A stretch of 64,000 nt of DNA, taken from Isoetes taiwanensis (taxonomy: Eukaryota; Streptophyta; Lycopodiopsida; Isoetales; Isoetaceae). A program made the position numbers and the translations under genes. Below the pieces are notes generated by a model that worked only from the letters and a program-made list of their open reading frames with translations, searched no databases and was not told the origin of the DNA. The stretch is taken from NCBI GenBank assembly GCA_021234155.1, contig JAJEKV010000024.1:14484913-14548912 (forward strand), given 5' to 3'. Shown piece by piece: positions 1 through 13,400 of the stretch; the stretch's first letter is position 1; each line of letters opens with the position of its first letter.

Positions 1-137
1 TGGACCATGAAGGTTGAATGCAGTGGCGGATATTTTCGGACAGATAGATGGACAGACGGACGGACGGACGGACCGACAGACAGACAGACAGACGAACGGA
101 TGGACGGACAAAAGGACAAACATACAGACAAGATTTT
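1..137. repeat. Degenerate GACA/GGAC tetranucleotide tract
   Basis: Imperfect tandem GACA, GACG and GGAC units. The tract abuts a LINE 3' end at 138-190, so it occupies the position of that LINE's 3' tail. The open frames through it are low-complexity artefacts. Confidence 0.75.
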
Positions 138-190
138 TAACATCCAAAATACCAATTGGTCGTGGGACCCAAACAACAGAAGAGGCATGA
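138..190 (-). mobile_element. LINE 3' terminus
   Basis: On the minus strand this reads GGGTCCCACGACCAATTGG, then a TGGATGTTAAA-type end, then simple repeat. The same block with a different simple repeat occurs at 4,302, 14,036, 16,935, 18,090 and 49,838. The 49,838 copy adjoins a recognisable LINE C-terminal coding region, which is why I assign the motif to a LINE 3' end. Confidence 0.6.
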
Positions 191-819
191 AAGCCCAAAA
201 TTGCAAAGAGCCAATAACAGGAAAAAAAAATTCGCGAGGGTCATTTTTTAGAGAAAAAAGGAGGCCATTTGAAAAGGGATTTTTTTTTTTTTTTACAATT
301 ATAGTTTTGTTGAAGTCAACTACAAGATCACGTATAGATTTGCCTTCTCCGAAGATGAATACAGACATATAAAGCACATCAAATAGACATTTTAATCTAT
401 TGGGCTTCTGTATCCGTTTGCATTAGTAGAATGTATTTCAATGTTTTCTCCATCTGCATATTTTGATTAGCAAATTCTTTACTAGTATTTTTCATTATGG
501 TTGCATAATCAGTGAAATCATCAAATAACATACTCAAAGGGTACACTTTATAAGCTATTACATTCTAGAAAGACATCCAAGAAAGTGGTGGGATCATTTG
601 CTGCTAAAGAATAATGGAAATAATGCTGCATGATCTACCACCACAATCATAGTTAGCGTCTTGTTTGCAGGATATCTAGAAAACAGTTGATGACTTGGGC
701 TGAGGAATCAAGGGTTCATGCTATTTGCAAGGCCTCAACACTCAGCCATTATTCACATTTTCACATTGCGCACTTTGCTAGAAGACATTCATTAATAAAC
801 ACGAGGATTCTTATAAGTG
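191..819. other. No gene recognised (copy A, AT-rich)
   Basis: Contains poly-A and poly-T runs and sequence shared with 16,985-17,640. In copy B the minus strand at 17,124-17,363 can be read as a 79-residue lysine/glutamine-rich frame; in copy A the equivalent frame is less intact. I do not recognise it and treat it as repeat-derived. Confidence 0.5.
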
Positions 820-1165
820 CTTTGGGAATTGTGCAAAAGCTTTCGACGAGGTCTTTAGAGAGGAGCTATGGAGGATAATGTCATAGTTGTATGTCCCCCC
901 ATGCTGTCTATAGGTTTTATGAAATAGTTTTAGCGCAAATGTCACTGCTGAGCGAGCTTACTAATAATAGTGTGGGAGTACGCTAGGGTTGCAGCCCAAC
1001 ATGAAGGTGGAGGGCAAGATTTTCTCATTATATTATAAGGGAGCTGCTATATGCAGATAATATGGATCTTTTAGCACGTACCCCTATTAATATGCAAGAA
1101 TACCTAGATGCCCTTAGTATCTTTTGCAATATACTGGTATGTAGAGCCAACTTGACCAATATAAG
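820..1165 (+). pseudogene. LINE reverse transcriptase fragment, copy A
   Basis: In shifting frames the plus strand gives AKAFDEVFREELWR, a motif of LINE reverse transcriptases upstream of the active site, followed by LLYADNMDLLAR, which corresponds to the YADD box, and NMQEYLDAL. A residual FLAPHFKYQGQ-like stretch follows near 1,180-1,210. Several stops and frame changes make it a dead fragment. It belongs to the same LINE lineage as the copy B fragment at 17,640-18,005. Confidence 0.75.
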
Positions 1166-1257
1166 GTTCTGTAATTTTCATTTTTTGGCACCTCATTTCA
1201 AATATCAAGGTCAAATGGTTGGTAGGTAGGTATATAGATAGATGGATGGGCGAAAAG

Positions 1258-1340
1258 AGGCAAAGCGGCGCGTGTGCGTGACGCATGCACGCAGCACGTA
1301 CGCATTTACGCACGCACGCACGCATGCACGCACGCATGAC
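1258..1340. repeat. ACGC-rich tract left of the hAT element
   Basis: Short CGCACGCA runs immediately left of the hAT terminus at 1,346. The same type of repeat resumes on the right of the element and expands at 2,840-4,285, so the hAT seems to have inserted into an existing ACGC array. Confidence 0.7.
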
Positions 1341-1345
1341 GAGAC

Positions 1346-2490
1346 CAGTGTTAAAATTTGACGGCTTTCATGCCCATTTTTTGCTATTTTGCCCGTCAAA
1401 ACGGGCAGAAAAAAAATGTGCCCTGCATATGACGGGCATCAAATAGTTAAATGCCCGTCATCGGAAAGACAAAAAAAATATTTACACGTCATTTGAAAGG
1501 CTAAAAATGTAGATTTGCCTGTCATTTTTTTTTATAGTTCATCCATATAATATATTTAATGTAATATGGTTTATGCCTGTAGTTTCTACATATATCACCA
1601 TAAATAAAAATACTTAGTTAGGAATGCCAATGGTTTCGGTAATGGTTATTATCATAATTAATATGCGTCGTCAAATTTAACTCGTCGCCAATGCAATTTG
1701 TCAACCATTGAGTATATCCAACAATATTGAACACTTCTTGTATTCTACTGTATACACCATTTTTTTGGGTGGGGAAAATTGGAAATTTGGGAAACAGCCG
1801 AGCTACTGTGCCGTCGAATCGATTCGTATCGCATATCCTTCAAATGATGTGGATAGAGATAAAGAAACTACAGAATGGCTGGAAACTTTACTTTTGAAGT
1901 TTGCTTCAAAGGTTGATCGGCTACGATATTTAAGTGAGAGAGAAGACTTTGGTGGGGCAATTTACAGGGCTGTGAAGAATAAATGATGGTGGCTTGGTCT
2001 ATTTGTAGAGATGAAAGTGGAACTTGTGATAGTTGGTGGAAAGTTTTCGGGCCCTAATGAATTTATGGCATGGTCATTTCTGGAAGTACAGCAAGTTGTG
2101 AGCGAGGTTTTTCTCGCCAAAATGCTATCAAGAGTGCTACAAGAACTCGTATGAACCTAGAGACACTTGATGCAACAATGTTGATCTCAATGTGTGATGA
2201 ACCATTTGAATCTATAAATTGGCAAGCATGTTTTAAGGATTGGTATACAACAAAAGACAGAAGAGCAATGCCACTCGTTAGTTGATCCATTTATATACTT
2301 TTTTTGAGTTATCATGCAAGTAATACAAATGGATATTTTTTCTATATTTTTTAAGTAAAATCTTGGATTCTGTCATTTTAAATTTTGTCACGGCATTTGA
2401 AAGGTTGGAATTTGAGAACTTTCGTCATGAATGAAAAGACATAAAATTATTTTGCCTGTCATTAGAAAAAACCGCCAAATTTTAACACCG
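1346..2490 (+). mobile_element. Decayed hAT-family DNA transposon
   Basis: The left end CAGTGTTAAAATTTGACGG matches the reverse complement of the right end (CGGTGTTAAAATTTGGCGG). CAGTG starts are typical of hAT elements. Subterminal copies of TGCCCGTCA and its complement lie inside the left end (about 1,390-1,460), with weaker relatives inside the right end (about 2,455). Inside, 2,070-2,285 encodes a hAT C-terminal dimerisation segment (STASCERGFSRQNAIKS..., then MNLETLDATMLISM), and 1,708-1,986 encodes a related upstream part with KETTEWLETLLLKFASKVDR. The transposase is only a fragment, so mobility would need enzyme supplied in trans. I found no clear 8-bp target duplication; the flanks differ. 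Confidence 0.75.
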
Positions 2491-2839
2491 CGATGCACGT
2501 ACGCATTGCATTTGCCGAGAGCATTGCCGGCGGGCGGCGCAGGCAAAGTGGCAAGCGAGGCAGCGGCGGCGCAGGCAAAAGCAGCAGCGGCGGCAGCGAA
2601 TGCAGCAGGCAATGTGGCGTGCACGGTGCGGCAAAAGTGTGCGCACACGTACAGTGAAACAGATGATAGGCTGGCGAAAGGGGATGGCTGAGAAGGGATG
2701 GGGAATCGGTCTTGGCGGGCGGCGAAAGGGCGGCGGATGAAAGCAGGCGAAAATTACATTTGATCAATGCCAGACGTGCAGTGCATGCAGGGCAGACGTT
2801 TGCATGCAGCGAGCGACGGCATCGCACAGACGACGCACG
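2491..2839. other. GC-rich low-complexity block, no gene recognised
   Basis: Rich in GGCGG, GCAGC and GCGCAC. Open frames exist on both strands because stop codons are rare in this composition, not because of recognisable coding sequence. It joins the hAT end to the pure ACGC array. Confidence 0.5.
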
Positions 2840-4285
<1,446 letters not shown>

Positions 4286-4299
4286 GCAGCGCATGCATG

Positions 4300-4345
4300 T
4301 GTCTTTAACATCCACGGAGGCCAAATTGGCCATGGGACGACCATC
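4300..4345 (-). mobile_element. LINE 3' terminus beside the ACGC array
   Basis: On the minus strand it reads CCATGGCCAATTTGGCCTCC and then GTGGATGTTAAAGACA, followed by GTGC repeats. The counterpart in copy B (18,090-18,130) is followed by TACC/TATC repeats instead. Confidence 0.6.
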
Positions 4346-4439
4346 GTGCACTAGGATACATGTGCCCAAAAAGGGGTCACTGTATGATGGAAGACATTGT
4401 CTCCTATGCAAAATAATTCTCATTATGACTAATTGCAAC

Positions 4440-4860
4440 AAGATGTGCATTGTTTTGGGTGTTGGTTGAGCAAGTTCTTCTTTATGGTGTAGAAGTATGG
4501 GATCCTTTGATATCACTTGACATATAAGAAGATTTAAAGCGTGCTCAAAAACCCTTCTTGCCTCAAGCTCTTGGAGTTACACTTATAATCTCATGTCCCA
4601 TTCTCCTACAAAGGACAAAATTTCTTCCTTTATAACGAGCTGGAATGGAATGCACATACTCTAACATCTAACGGTGGACCAAATAAGGGTTACGTGGCTT
4701 CCAAACCTTGCGTGGCCATGTGTCCATAATGCCTTCAAACTTGTTGGAAAGAGAAACATGGAAGGTGGCTTTGAAGATGGAATGTGCAGGAGTAGGCATG
4801 TCTATTGGGCCACCTTACATGCAACCAACACATATTCTTGGATCTTGAATTGGACATGTG
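4440..4860 (+). pseudogene. LINE ORF2 C-terminal fragment, copy A
   Basis: Plus-strand translation gives QVLLYGVEVWDPLISLDI, then EDLKRAQKPFLPQALGV, matching the conserved post-RT region of LINE polyproteins (the pattern PVLLYGxEVWG...W..LERVQ..FL...LGV). Downstream, ECTYSNI...RWTK and LERETWKVALKMECA continue the frame. Stop codons interrupt it. The equivalent block in copy B is 18,230-18,660. Confidence 0.7.
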
Positions 4861-5175
4861 AAGGTTTTCTATTTGCTAGTTTGTCCTTTTCTTGTTTTTT
4901 TGTGCATCTTTTCCCGTGTCTTCCTTTTCACCTTTTCTGACTTTGGCCTGCCAATTTAATGATAGACTCTGGCTAAGGCTTTACAGATCCGCCTCAGAGC
5001 CCCCTGTCAGGTACCCCCAAATCTATTCTCTTATATCTTGATCCCCCCACCCCCCATTTCTTTTTTCCCTCTTTCTTCTATATGTCCTTCTCCAGGCTTT
5101 CCTCAAAGCCTATGTTTTCTAGAAATCCTTTTAGCCATCCTCCTCCTTGCGACCTCCTTCGAATTCCTCTAGCAT

Positions 5176-5490
5176 TCAAGCTTCCATAGCTTCTTGATTT
5201 GAAGCAAGCTTCTCGCGAACTAAAGCCTCACCATGAAAGGGACACAAGTCTTCGACATCCGCTACATTCTGAAACTCGACAAAAAAAGGGAAAGAATTAG
5301 ATCCAATCACGGAACTTGCTTCAACCTGTTGAAGACCCAACAAAGAGCCATTGCAATTGTCATGGATCTCATGAAGGATGGTGAAATTTTCACGGCCTTT
5401 GAACAATAGGACAGAAATAATGTCAATTTCTAAACAAGAAGGTCCGGTGATAAAAGGTTTGCCTTCAATAACGTTGACAAGATTCATCAT
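5176..5490 (-). pseudogene. Unidentified 104-residue ORF fragment (duplicated)
   Basis: The open frame on the minus strand contains GRENFTILHEIHDNCNGSLL and QQVEASSVIGSNSFPFF. Copy B at 18,975-19,320 keeps the same sequence with indels that break it. I do not recognise a family. Conservation between copies is explained by the duplication itself and is not evidence of function. Confidence 0.3.
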
Positions 5491-5579
5491 TTAAAGCTCC
5501 TTCACACCTCTAATATGGGAGTAAAAAATGCCACTTCTCTCAGAACTGCTAAAATCTGAAAAATGGAGTTTTTAGAACC

Positions 5580-5891
5580 ATGATTGATGAGAGTGAGCCC
5601 ACAGCCAGTAAGTGCTATCAAGGTCTGTGCTCCTTGGTTGGTTGGAGGAAAATATCCTTCAAAATGGTCAATCAGTGGATTGATGCTTCTTCACTAGATG
5701 CCAAAAGTTGGAATCAAGGCTTTAAGTATTACACAGAATGTGTTCTTTTAGATACACTTGTTACCTTAGAGAACACTAAGTTCAAGTACCAGATAAAAGA
5801 ACTTTCATACTGCTTTATGAGGTGTACAATTTGTATGCCTTATCCAAATTCCTTCATGTGGGCCGACTATCCGTACACATGTGATTCTTGA
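5580..5891 (+). pseudogene. Unidentified ORF fragment (duplicated, weak)
   Basis: 103 codons including SWNQGFKYYTECVLLDTLV and LENTKFKYQIKELSYCF. The copy B counterpart (about 19,380-19,680) is broken by indels. No family is recognised and it may be chance. Confidence 0.2.
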
Positions 5892-6014
5892 ACTTTGCAA
5901 TGTGTGTATGAAATCAAAAAGTCAATTTTCCCACAACGAGTCCTATCCATATCGGGTTGCGCCGAATGCACTATAGTGAACATTACCAACAAAAAGTTCT
6001 ACTACGTCGGGGTT

Positions 6015-6933
6015 TGTAGGGTTGTTAATTCAAATAATATCTTTAGATCAACTATAATGTTGCAAGAACATGCCTTTGATTATTTCATTCAAATAATATC
6101 TTTAGATCAACTATAATATTGCAAGAACATGCCTTTGATTATTTCATATCCAACTTGGATCAATTTTGATCTCAACTAGACAATCAATATTAATTTGAAT
6201 TTTACTACACCAATAGCAACACCTTAGATTTTCAACCACGAATTCAGGCTAATGAAAAATACATAGACCACTTATGAGATAAATAATCTTAGCATGATAT
6301 GAAAGTGTATGCTTATCAAATAATATTAACCTTCGAGCAACCTTAGATTCGAATTGGAATACTTCGAACTCTTCCGGAATGACTAGTGCCTAGTATCCTT
6401 CTTAGATTTACAGATATAGGAGTAGTTCCGGCCGTCTGGCCGAACCGACCTCCAAGCTTATCCGGTCTGTTGCATTCTGATTAGACCGACCTCATTCAAA
6501 TCGGAAATGGCTCCAACAAAACTGGCCGCTTATTCATATTTACATTGTTTCTATAAATGTAATATGTCAATGGTTTTGTGTGAACCATTTTTCAACTTCA
6601 TATTTACACCCACGACCATAGGTTCTCAACTTATTCCTTTGTGAGATCATAGTAAGACCATTGTATCAATAGGTCAATTGTGACCTTTGTAACTTCTCTG
6701 AATCCTGTATGCATTCTGCTTAAGCAGACTTATGCATCCATATGTTGACCACCAATATGAGATTGCATTCCGCATTAACAACCTTATCCTGCATTATAAA
6801 TTTGTTGTTTCATACTGCATATGCAGACATGCAACTCAACTTTGTTTTCTTTCTGCATTTGCATCTGCAGATCTTAAAACATCACAAAATCGTCATAATT
6901 ATGATATGAACCAATCATGCAACACTTCTAACA
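6015..6933 (-). repeat. Copia 3' LTR
   Basis: Bounded by TGTAGGG and TTCTAACA on the plus strand (TGTTAGAAG...CCCTACA in element orientation). It is about 64 bp longer than the 5' LTR, mainly because a segment of about 60 bp (TTCAAATAATATC...GATTATTTCA) is tandemly duplicated near 6,030-6,150. Otherwise it differs from the other LTR by only a handful of bases. Confidence 0.95.
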
Positions 6934-9900
6934 TTCCCCTTTCATATCATAATCTCTGCAGTTTAATTGTTCTGCCAGTTTCATAAACCTGCTGTAACTC
7001 AAACCTTTAGTGAATATGTCTGCCAACTGACTTTCAGAATTTATGTATTGGAGTGCAATCACACCTTTGCTTACCATTTCTCTAATAAAATGCATTTGCA
7101 TTTCGATATGTTTGATTCTCTCGTGCATAACAGGGTTTTTACACATGGCTATACAACTTTGATTATCACAAAACAATGTTGTTCCTTCTCTTTGCTCAAT
7201 CCCAAGCTCACTCAAAAACCTTCTGCTCCAAATTATCTCCTTGCTTGCCAAAGTAGCAGCAGCATATTCTGATTCGGCTGTGGACAATGCTATAGAAGAT
7301 TGCTTCTTTGTTCTCCAACATACTGGTCCTCCTCCAAACATTAGCACATACCCTGAAGTAGATTTCCTTTCATCTAAGTCTCCACACCAATCTGAATCTG
7401 CATATGCCTTTAACTGTAAATCATTACCACTGTATGCTATTCCTGTTGTTTTCGTGCCTTTCAAAAATCTTAATACCTTCTTTGCAGCCAACCAATGAGG
7501 CTTCCCTGGATTACTATTGTACCTGCTTAGAACATTTACAATAAATGTTATATCAGGTCTAGTATTGTTTGCAACATGCAATAAGCTCCCAACCAATTGT
7601 CTATATGGTATTTTCTTCATTTCTTCTATTTATTCATCAGATTTTGGGCACATTTGTTTTGACAATCTTTCTCCTACTGTCAGTGGCAGTTTAACTGCAT
7701 TGCAACTTTGCATATTAAATTTCTCAAGTAGAGAATCAACATAATTTTCTTGGGACAAGAAAATTCTCTTGTTCTTCCTATCTCTTTTAATTTGAATTCC
7801 CAGAAATTTAGACAGTTCTCCCAAGTCTGTCATTTTATATTTTCCTTTCAATATCTCCTTACAATATTTGAGAACTTCATTGCTACTTGCTGCCAATACA
7901 CAGTCATCCACATAAATGGCCACTATACAAACATTATTTTCTTGTTTCAAAATGTATACATTGCCATCATTTTCTAGTTTTCCAAATCCTTGTTCCTTTA
8001 AATAACCATCAATGCACTTGTACCATTGTCTAGGGGCCTACAGCCCTCTTCAATCTCCAAACTTTTTCCTTTCCATTTTCAAAGCCTTGTGCCTGCCTCA
8101 TATACACTTCTTCTTCAAGTTCAGCATTCAAAAAAGCCGTGCATACATCCGTATGATGTAAATCCATATTTAGTGCATTTGCCATTGCCACAATCATTCT
8201 AATGCTGTTCATTTTTACCACAGGGGAATATGTTTCTTCGAAATCTATCCCCTTTTGTTGAGGGTATCCCTGTGCTACTAACCTTGCTTTATATTTTGGA
8301 GACCCATCAGCATTTTGCTTAAGCTTGAAAATCCATTTGTTCCCAATGGCTTGTTTTCCTTTAGGCAGATCTGAAACTTCATATGTTGATGTCCTAATAA
8401 AGGATTTCATTTCTTCATTCATGGCTTCTTTCCATAATTCACAATCATGGCTATTAATGGCATCTTCAAAAGTTTCTGGAATCCCTGTTTCTAACACAAT
8501 TAAAGCTTCTGAATCTACTTCAGTTTCAGGTATCCTCCCTATCCTACTATTTTTCCCATCATCCTTTCTTCCATACATATTCATTTCAAAGTTTAATCCT
8601 TCCTTGAGTTTCTCTGCTTCAGATTTTCTTTTCCTATTTCCTTTTTCTGTCTCTTGAACTTGCTCTCTATTTTCTTGTGTTACTTGTTCCCCTATCTCTT
8701 GTATAGTGGTTTTCTTTGTTGGATCTTCCTCTATGCTCTGATCTGGTTCATTTATAACAGTCTGGTTTTCTTCACACTCATCTAAGTCTGCTTCATTTAT
8801 AACAGTCTGCTTTTCCTCGATTGCAATTGTTTCATTCTTTTCCTTGTGTAACTCTGAGCTCGTCTTAGGCTTATATAACTGTTTTTCCACAAATGTTACA
8901 TCTCTGCTCACCAAGATACTTCTCCTTTCCGGATTATACATTCTATATCCTTTTGTATTTTCATCATAACCTACCAGAAAAGTTATAGCTGACCTGTTGT
9001 CTAATTTCTGCCTTAGTTCTTCTGGTACATGTGTGTATCCCAAACATCCATAAGCTTTGTATTTCTCATAATTTGGTTTCCTTCCTGACCACATCATTTC
9101 TGGTATCATTCCATCTAATGCCTTTGAAGGCAATGCATTATGCATTTCTACTGCTGTTTTTACAGCCTCTTCCCAAAGAAAATTGGGAAGACCAGCATGC
9201 TTGAGCATGGCCCTGGTTGCATTCAGAATTGTTTTATTCATTCTCTCTGCCACTCCATTTTGTTGTGGAGTGTAACTACATGTATATTGTCTTTTAATTC
9301 CCTTGTTAATACAATAACTTGCAAACTTAAAAGACATGTACTCACCTCCTCCGTCTGATCGAACACATTTGATTTTTCTTCCTGTTGAGCACTCTACTTC
9401 AGCTGCAAACCTTTTGAAAGCTTCAAATGCCAGATCTTTGGTTTTGAGGCAGTAGATTCTTGTCTTCCTGCTAAAATAATCCACAAAAAGTTATGAAATA
9501 ACGTTTTCCTGTTATCCCTGTTACATTTAGAGGTCCACAAATGTCAGTGTGAATCAATTCCAGAATTTCTTTTGTATTTTTCTTTGCTTTTGTAAATGGC
9601 AGTCTGCTATGTTTGCCTAACATACACCCTTTGCAAACAAAATCATCTATTTTGCTGTCTGAAGATTTTAACCAGCCTTCTCTCACCATCATTTCTATAT
9701 TTCTTATGTTTGTATGCCCAAGTCTCTCATGCCATAGTTCAAGGGTTGGATTTGTTGTCAAGTTTATGCTGCCATAACAGTTTGGACTGATTCCAAATAG
9801 ATTTCCAACACGTCTTCCCAAAAACTTTAATTCATTACCTTCAAAAACCTTACATTGCATTTGCTCAAAAACAACTTTGAACCCCATGTCAACTAGCTGA

Positions 9901-11237
9901 GCAATGGAGATCAAATTCCTAACTAAACTAGGAACACAAAGCACATTTTTCAGATTTACTTTTCTTCCCCTTAAGTCAAACAATTCCAGCACCCCTACAT
10001 CTTCAACTCTTTGCAAATTTCCATTCCCTACTTGAATGTGCCCTCCTCCATTTCCTTGACATTCTTTTAGGATTTTGGCTGAGCATGTGATGGTTTTCTC
10101 AGCTCCACTATCTAGAATTAGAAGATCATCATCATTAGATTTTTTCTCACAAGATGAAAGAATCAAATTTCTTACCTCCTCTTCTTCATCCCATGTTTCT
10201 TCTTCCAAAGGTATTTCTTCTGCAATATTGGCTTCAGGATTTGATCTTCTACCTCTTCCTCTTCCCCTGCCTCTAAAACCTTGATTTCCCCTTTCTCCCC
10301 TAGCTTTGCCTCTGAGATTTTCTTTTGGAGATGAGCAGTTTGAGGCATAGTGTCCTCTTCCACCACAATTATAACAATTTATCTCTTTAGACAACTTAGG
10401 ACAATTAATTTTGATATGACCATACTCATTACAGCTGAAACATGGACCAACCTTCCCTCCTTGGCGATTTTCAGACTTACCCTTCCCTTTTGCCATCAAG
10501 ATTTGAGTTGTATCTTCCTCTTCTAGTACCCTGTTTTGCTCAAGCTCTGTTTTGAGCATTCTTTCAGCCTCAAGCCTTGTTGTGGCAATAGTCCTGATAA
10601 ATATTGCTATGTTTCCAAGATTTGTGACTGCCCTTGAAATGGCTAACACCTGCTGTTGTTGAGTATAATATACTCCAGCTCCTTCCAAATCTGCCATTAT
10701 ATTGTCAAAATTCTGGAAGAAGTCATTTACATTGTCTTTGTCATGGAATTTGAGTCTCCTTAGTTCATTCTCCAGCAAATCAATTTGGGAAGAAGTTTTA
10801 GCTTCATATGTTGCCAACATGTAATTCCACATCTGCTTTGGAGTCATCCCTCTCAGCTTCAGAACTATACTAGAACTTACTTTGCTCATGATTATCCCCT
10901 GAGCTTCACGAATTTTTGCATTATCAGACACCACCATTGCTCTAGAAGTTGTACTAACTTCTCTGCTTTGACCTGCCACACTTTGCTCACCTTGTGTTGA
11001 AGAACTCTCTTCATTTGTCTCAGTCACCACTCTTCTTCTCGAGTTTGACAGACTGGTTACATCTACATCTCCTGGGGATTCTATAAGATCCCACAAGTCC
11101 TCCACTTGAAGAACGTGTTTCACCTTCTCCTTCCATACCTGGAAGCCTGAGTCACCCTTGAACACGTCTATGGCATTTAACAGCCCTGCTCCAAATCTAC
11201 TGGCCCATTCTGACTGCAACCTATGCTCTGATACCAA
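6928..11237 (-). pseudogene. Copia gag-pol, interrupted
   Basis: In element order: a gag region (GDSGFQVWKEKVKHVL near 11,150); two CCHC knuckles, CFSCNEYGHIKINC and CYNCGGRGHYASNC (about 10,340-10,445); protease motif LILDSGAEKTIT (about 10,110); integrase zinc site LWHERLGHTN...VCKGC and catalytic Asp, Asp, Glu in HTDICGP, RSDGGGEY and GVAERMN (9,230-9,740); reverse transcriptase including YVDDCVLAA (about 7,905); and RNase H with ALSTAESEYAAATLASKE (about 7,250). Breaks seen: a one-base insertion in a T run near 9,493, a deletion of roughly 20 bp near 8,035-8,045, and a premature TAA at 7,630-7,632. No convincing gag ATG follows the primer site; the frame is already open there. Positions are approximate. 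Confidence 0.9.
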
Positions 11238-12092
11238 TGTAGGGTTGTTAATTCAAATAATATCTTTAGATCAACTATAATGTTGCAAGAACATGCCTTT
11301 GATTATTTCATATCCAACTTGGATCAATTTTGATCTCAACTAGACAATCAATATTAATTTGAATTTTACTACACCAATAGCAACACCTTAGATTTTCAAC
11401 CACGAATTCAGGCTAATGAAAAATACATAGACCACTTATGAGATAAATAATCTTAGCATGATATGAAAGTGTATGCTTATCAAATAATATTAACCTTCGA
11501 GCAACCTTAGATTCGAATTGGAATACTTCGAACTCTTCCGGAATGACCAGTCCTAGTATCCTCCTTAGATTTACAGATATAGGAGTAGTTCCGGCCGTCT
11601 GGCCGAACCGACCTCCAAGCTTATCCGGTCTGTTGCATTCTGATTAGACCGACCTCATTCAAATCGGAAATGGCTCCAACAAAACTGGCCGCTTATTCAT
11701 ATTTACATTGTTTCTATAAATGTGATATGTCAATGGTTTCGTGTGAACCATTTTTCAACTTCATATTTACACCCACGACCATAGGCTCTCAACTTATTCC
11801 TTTGTGAGATCATAGTAAGACCATTGTATCAATAGGTCAATTGTGACCTTTGTAACTTCTCTGAATCCTGTATGCATTCTGCTTAAGCAGACTTATGCAT
11901 CCATATGTTGACCACCAATATGAGATTGCATTCTGCATTAACAACCTTATCCTGTATTATAAATTTGTTGTTTCATACTGCATATGCAGACATGCAACTC
12001 AACTTTGTTTTCTTTCTGCATTTGCATCTGCAGATCTTAAAACATCACAAATTCTTCATAATTATGATACCAATCATGCAACACTTCTAACA
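11238..12092 (-). repeat. Copia 5' LTR
   Basis: 855 bp, starting TGTTAGAAG and ending CCCTACA in element orientation, immediately followed by the tRNA-Met-type primer-binding site. It lacks the internal duplication seen in the 3' LTR. Confidence 0.95.
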
Positions 12093-13400
12093 GGGTTCAC
12101 CATTATATAACCCCAAGCAATTTCCATTAAGAAATGACATTTAAGGGAGGGTTTGAACCCCTGACCAAAGTGCACAAGTCTTAGGCATCACTATGTCTAT
12201 ACGAACTCGCCAAACATCCGTTGAGCAAAACTTTTGTGGTACATACATACTTTGTAGGTAGAATACCTCCTGCCATAGGACGTCATGCAGTATTTTTTAT
12301 TCTTTTTGTTTAACATCCATATTAGGAAATCACCAGACACTAAGTCTAGTAAACACCTACATACTATATCGGGTTGCGCCAAATGGACCATAGTGAACAT
12401 GATATCAATAGAAAGTTCTACTACGTCAGGGTTCATCATTAATATAACCCCTAGCAACTCCCATCAAGAAATATATCGGGTTGCGCCAAATGGACCATAG
12501 TGAACATGATATCAACAGAAAGTTCTACTACGCCAGGGTTCATCATTAATATAACCCCTAGCAATTCCTATTAAGAAATGACATCTAAGGCATGGTTTGA
12601 ACCCCTGACCAAAATGCACAAGTCTTAATCATCACTAAGTCTATACCAACTTGCCACACATCCGTGTAGCAAAAAGTTTTGTAGTACATACACACTTTAT
12701 AGGCAGGATACCTCCTGCCTTAGGATGTCATGGTATTTTTTATTCTTTTTGTTTAAGGTCCATATTAGGAAGTCACCAGACAGCCAACTCTAGTAGAGAG
12801 TCTAGAGACCTACATATGCTATCCATATTGGGTTGTGCCGGATGGACCATAGTGAACATGTATCAACAGAAAGTTCTACTACGTCGAGGTTCATCATTAA
12901 TATAACCCCCTAGCATCTTCGATCAAGAAATGACATCTAAGGCAGGGTTTGAACCCCTAAGTGCATAAGTCTTAGTCATCACTAGGTCTATACCAACTCG
13001 CCACACATTCGTAGTAAAATTTATATGATACATACACACTTTGTAGGCAGGATACCTCCTGCCATAGGATGTCATAGTATTTTTTATTCTTTTCGTTTAA
13101 GGTCCATATTAGGAAGCCAAGTCTAGTAGGCATCTACATATCCTATCCATATCAGGTTGCGCCGAATGGACCAAGGAACATGTATCAACAAAAAGTTCTA
13201 CTACGTCGGGGTTCAACATTAATATAACCCCTAGCAACTCCCATCAAGAAATAATATTTAATGCAGATTTGAACCCCTGACCGAAGTGCACAAATCTTAG
13301 GCATTACTAGGTCTATACCAACTCGCCACGCATCCGTTGAACAGAACTTTTGTGATACATACACACTTTGTAGACAGGATACCTCCTGCCTTAGGATGTC
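12093..13400 (-). repeat. Tandem tRNA-related repeat array, copy A
   Basis: About four units, 325-445 bp apart, measured at the motif AACTCGCC (12,204; 12,648; 12,995; 13,320). On the minus strand each has TGGCGAGTTGG (A-box-like) and, about 40 nt later, GGTTCAAACCC, an exact match to the RNA polymerase III B-box consensus. In the best copies the B box sits in a tRNA T-arm with a CAGGG/CCCTG stem and a 7-nt loop. The rest of the unit has no coding signal. The copia element inserted into this array. Confidence 0.8.

Larger units (their letters stand above)
6015..12092 (-). mobile_element. Complete-structure Ty1/copia retrotransposon
   Basis: The element lies on the minus strand inside a tRNA-related repeat unit. 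It has two LTRs, a primer-binding site TGGTATCAGAGC just inside the 5' LTR (about 11,225-11,237), a purine tract GAAAGGGGAA just before the 3' LTR (about 6,934-6,945), and the 5-bp duplication GGGTT at 6,010-6,014 and 12,093-12,097. Copy B of the segmental duplication has the empty site. The coding region keeps gag, protease, integrase, reverse transcriptase and RNase H in the copia order, but is broken at three places, so this copy is non-autonomous. Confidence 0.97.

Noticed and set aside
6732-12110. Small frames MHPYVDHQYEIAF... in both copia LTRs
   Set aside because: They lie wholly in the LTRs, are short and differ by ordinary LTR divergence; no protein motif.
12093-13400. tRNA gene on the minus strand of the tandem repeats
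   Set aside because: The B box and T-arm are good, but I could not fold convincing acceptor and anticodon stems, so it is called tRNA-related only.
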